A DNA stretch of 43,599 nt from Spongiactinospora sp. TRM90649. GTDB taxonomy: Bacteria > Actinomycetota > Actinomycetes > Streptosporangiales > Streptosporangiaceae. Where the stretch lies: positions 1-43,599 of the forward strand of contig NZ_JARLTC010000053.1 in the NCBI RefSeq assembly GCF_029382225.1, read 5' to 3'. Shown here one piece after another: positions 42,026-43,599 of the stretch. The position numbers and the translations under genes were made by a program. The notes beneath the pieces were generated by a model. That model made no database searches, had not been told where the DNA came from, and saw only the letters and a program-made list of their open reading frames with translations. How positions within the stretch are numbered: position 1 is the stretch's first letter; each line of letters begins with the position of its first letter.

Positions 42026-42051
42026 CGGCATCAACCGATCGGTTGATGCCG
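42026..42051. promoter_or_regulatory. Perfect 26-bp palindrome upstream of the ABC/two-component operon
   Basis: The arms CGGCATCAACCGA (42026-42038) and TCGGTTGATGCCG (42039-42051) meet with no spacer. It lies about 65-91 bp upstream of the ATPase start and 113 bp past the stop of the upstream kinase. A site this long and perfect is probably an operator, most simply for the NarL-type regulator encoded in the operon, or a terminator-like cruciform for the kinase transcript. Confidence 0.7.
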
Positions 42052-42163
42052 AAAGGGGCGACCCGCCTACCGGACCGAGCGGGCGGTGCGCAGTAGCTCG
42101 ATCACCCGTGTGCTCTTTCACCTCGGGCGGTTCTTGAGGTCCGTTTCACCGCGCGGGGTAGGT

Positions 42164-43426
42164 TCAGGTTCCGCAGGGCAGGGTCACGTTCAGGACGGTC
42201 GGGCCGCCGGCCGGGCTGTCCAGCGTGAACACCCCGTCGTGGGCCTCGACCCGGCGGCGGATGCCGACCAGGCCGGAGCCGTGCTCGTCCGCGCCGCCCC
42301 GGCCGTCGTCCATGATCCGCAGGCGCAGCCGGTCCCCGACGCGGCGCACGCCGACGACGGCACGCCCGGCCCGGCTGTGCTTGGCGATGTTGGTGAGCGC
42401 TTCGGCCGCCGTGTAGTAGGCGGTGGCCTCGACCGAGGCGGCGGCCCTGACCGGTAGATCGGCCTCGACCCCGCACGGCACCGGGCAGGCCGAGGCCAGC
42501 CCGGCGAGCGCGTCGGCGAGGCTCTTGTGGGCCAGGACGGGAGGCAGGATGGTGCGCACCACGCCGCGGAGCTCGCCGAGCGCCAGCTCGGCGGCGTCCT
42601 GCGCTCGTTCGAGCGACGCCTTGGCGGTGGCAGGGTCGCGTTCCAGCGCCCGCAGAGCCGCGCCGAGCAGCACGTTCACCGCGACGAGCCGGTTTTGGGT
42701 CCCGTCGTGCAGCGAGCGTTCGATCCTGCGCAGTTCGGCGACGTGCGCGTCGAGCACGGCGGCGCGGGACGCGGTGAGCTGCGCGACGCGCAGTCCCAGA
42801 TCGGCGTCGGGAGCGGGCCGCAGCAGCCGCCTGCCCGGCCACGCCTGCAGCCAGGCCGTGCACGGCGCGAGGACCAGGGTGACGATGATCTCGATCGGGG
42901 CCAGCGCGGCGACCGCGAGCGCGCCGGCCGTGTCGCTGACCTCCCACAGCCCGTACGCCGCGCTCGCGGCCTCCTCCAGCGGCAACAGCCACCACCACAG
43001 CGCGAAGGTCGCGTCCTGCACCGCGTGGATCGGAAAGGTGAGCGTGACCAAGCCCAGCAGCAGTCCGATGGGGCCGTGCGCGAGTAGCCAGGCCAGCTCG
43101 CGCCGCGTGGCCGGGTCGGCGAGGGCGGCGCGCAACCCGCCTGGTGGCGGGGACACGGCGATGATCTCCTCCGCGTCCCAGCGCGAGAGCCTGGCCCGCT
43201 CCCGGTCGGCCACCGCGCGCACCCCCCGCAGGGTGGCGGGCACCAGCGGCAGCCCCACCCCGATCAGGCACGCCAGGCCGGTCACGGCCACCGCCAAGAG
43301 CGCGACCAGCGCCAGAACCGCGGTGCCGATGCCGCCGACGACGTGTTCGAGCGCGTCGAGCGTGACGCGGCCGAGGGCGAGCACCTCCCCGCGCCGGGGG
43401 TGGCGCCACAGCGGCTGGGCCTTCAT
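42164..43426 (-). CDS. Sensor histidine kinase without an adjacent own regulator
   Basis: The 420-residue kinase has a PF13796-like 'sensor' region with four helices (about 30-65, 115-135, 142-150, 168-190), HisKA_3 with H240 in ERSLHDGTQNRLVAV, and an HATPase with N-box ALTNIAKHSRA, G1 MDDGRGG and G2 GSGLVGIRRRV. The ATG at 43426 is preferred because GGAGG is 9 nt upstream; a GTG at 43432 is the alternative. No response regulator lies next to it within the window; the nearest is at 37531-38151, after the ABC and second kinase genes on the same strand. Confidence 0.92.
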   Translation of the reverse strand: MKAQPLWRHPRRGEVLALGRVTLDALEHVVGGIGTAVLALVALLAVAVTGLACLIGVGLPLVPATLRGVRAVADRERARLSRWDAEEIIAVSPPPGGLRAALADPATRRELAWLLAHGPIGLLLGLVTLTFPIHAVQDATFALWWWLLPLEEAASAAYGLWEVSDTAGALAVAALAPIEIIVTLVLAPCTAWLQAWPGRRLLRPAPDADLGLRVAQLTASRAAVLDAHVAELRRIERSLHDGTQNRLVAVNVLLGAALRALERDPATAKASLERAQDAAELALGELRGVVRTILPPVLAHKSLADALAGLASACPVPCGVEADLPVRAAASVEATAYYTAAEALTNIAKHSRAGRAVVGVRRVGDRLRLRIMDDGRGGADEHGSGLVGIRRRVEAHDGVFTLDSPAGGPTVLNVTLPCGT

Positions 43427-43446
43427 CGGCACCCACCTCCCGCTCG

Positions 43447-43467
43447 TCGATCTTCGATCCTCGATCG
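43447..43467. repeat. Three tandem 7-bp TCGATCN repeats
   Basis: TCGATCT, TCGATCC and TCGATCG follow one another in the 77-bp gap upstream of the kinase start at 43426. Could be a small direct-repeat operator or chance. Confidence 0.4.
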
Positions 43468-43503
43468 TCGCCGGAGAATCGGCAAGTCGTCGTCCCCTCC
43501 TTC

Positions 43504-43599
43504 TCAGGGGTCTCCGGCGGGCCGGTGACCCAGCCGGCCGCGTGTCGCGATGAGCACCACGACCGCCGCCGTGGTGCCCGCCAGCAGTGTGACCCGGGA
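43504..43599 (-). CDS. Membrane protein, C-terminal 31 residues, cut by the window edge
   Basis: A minus-strand frame open at the right edge encodes SRVTLLAGTTAAVVVLIAT (a transmembrane helix) and a polar tail RGRLGHRPAGDP, ending with TGA at 43504. It has the GC-biased third positions of a real gene. It could be the last helix of a transporter; family not recognisable. It precedes the kinase gene by 78 bp on the same strand. Confidence 0.55.
   Translation of the reverse strand, partial: SRVTLLAGTTAAVVVLIATRGRLGHRPAGDP

Overview
This window is a stretch of high-GC chromosome from an actinomycete. GC-biased third codon positions, GTG starts, ATGA/GTGA stop-start couplings, GC-rich hairpins without U-tracts, a conservon-type locus (histidine-kinase-like ATPase, roadblock, DUF742), WYL and ROK regulators, secreted small proteins and a bacterial terpene cyclase all fit a filamentous actinobacterium. 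A Streptosporangiales-like host (Nonomuraea or Streptosporangium type) is my inference only. No tRNA, rRNA, CRISPR array or replication origin was seen.

Layout. 1-2150 is a mobile-element graveyard: an IS5-like transposase fragment, a tyrosine recombinase with an internal amber codon and no catalytic domain, and a TIG-domain, metallopeptidase-like gene that lost its 3' end where it meets the recombinase fragment. 2416-5970 holds a DUF72 protein, a class I terpene synthase, and a convergent pair made of an aldo-keto reductase and a miniature cytochrome-b-like membrane protein. 6084-10976 is a drug-resistance/redox block: DHA2-type MFS pump with TetR, then a WYL regulator divergent from a flavoprotein oxidase across a clear dyad operator. 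11497-16906 holds a guanylate-kinase-like protein convergent with an operon of lipoprotein serine hydrolase, OmpR-type regulator and histidine kinase, preceded by an amino-acid permease. 17053-20370 holds an ECF-like sigma factor with a coupled membrane partner, a GT39-like membrane glycosyltransferase and a secreted lamin-tail protein. 20474-24272 is the xylose module: a ROK (XylR-type) repressor divergent from xylose isomerase and xylulokinase over a dyad operator. 25082-28472 is a conservon without its usual GTPase gene.

28886-37362 is a run of small single-gene units: secreted protein, methyltransferase, small conserved protein, deaminase plus P-loop kinase, a decayed LuxR-type fragment, an aldo-keto reductase divergent from a MerR regulator with a textbook 19-bp-spacer promoter, an alpha/beta hydrolase, and a saccharopine-dehydrogenase-like protein divergent from a TetR regulator with two tandem operators. 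37531-43426 (all minus) is a signalling/export cluster: NarL-type regulator, its histidine kinase, ABC permease and ATPase, then a 26-bp perfect palindrome and a second histidine kinase with no regulator of its own in view. The right edge cuts a membrane-protein gene.

The most distinctive items are the mini cytochrome b that appears to keep only one heme-ligand pair, the terpene synthase with a variant aspartate motif, the GTPase-less conservon, the two-kinase/one-regulator ABC cluster with its palindrome, and several readable operators beside their likely regulators. I do not see one clearly new multi-gene defence or mobile system.
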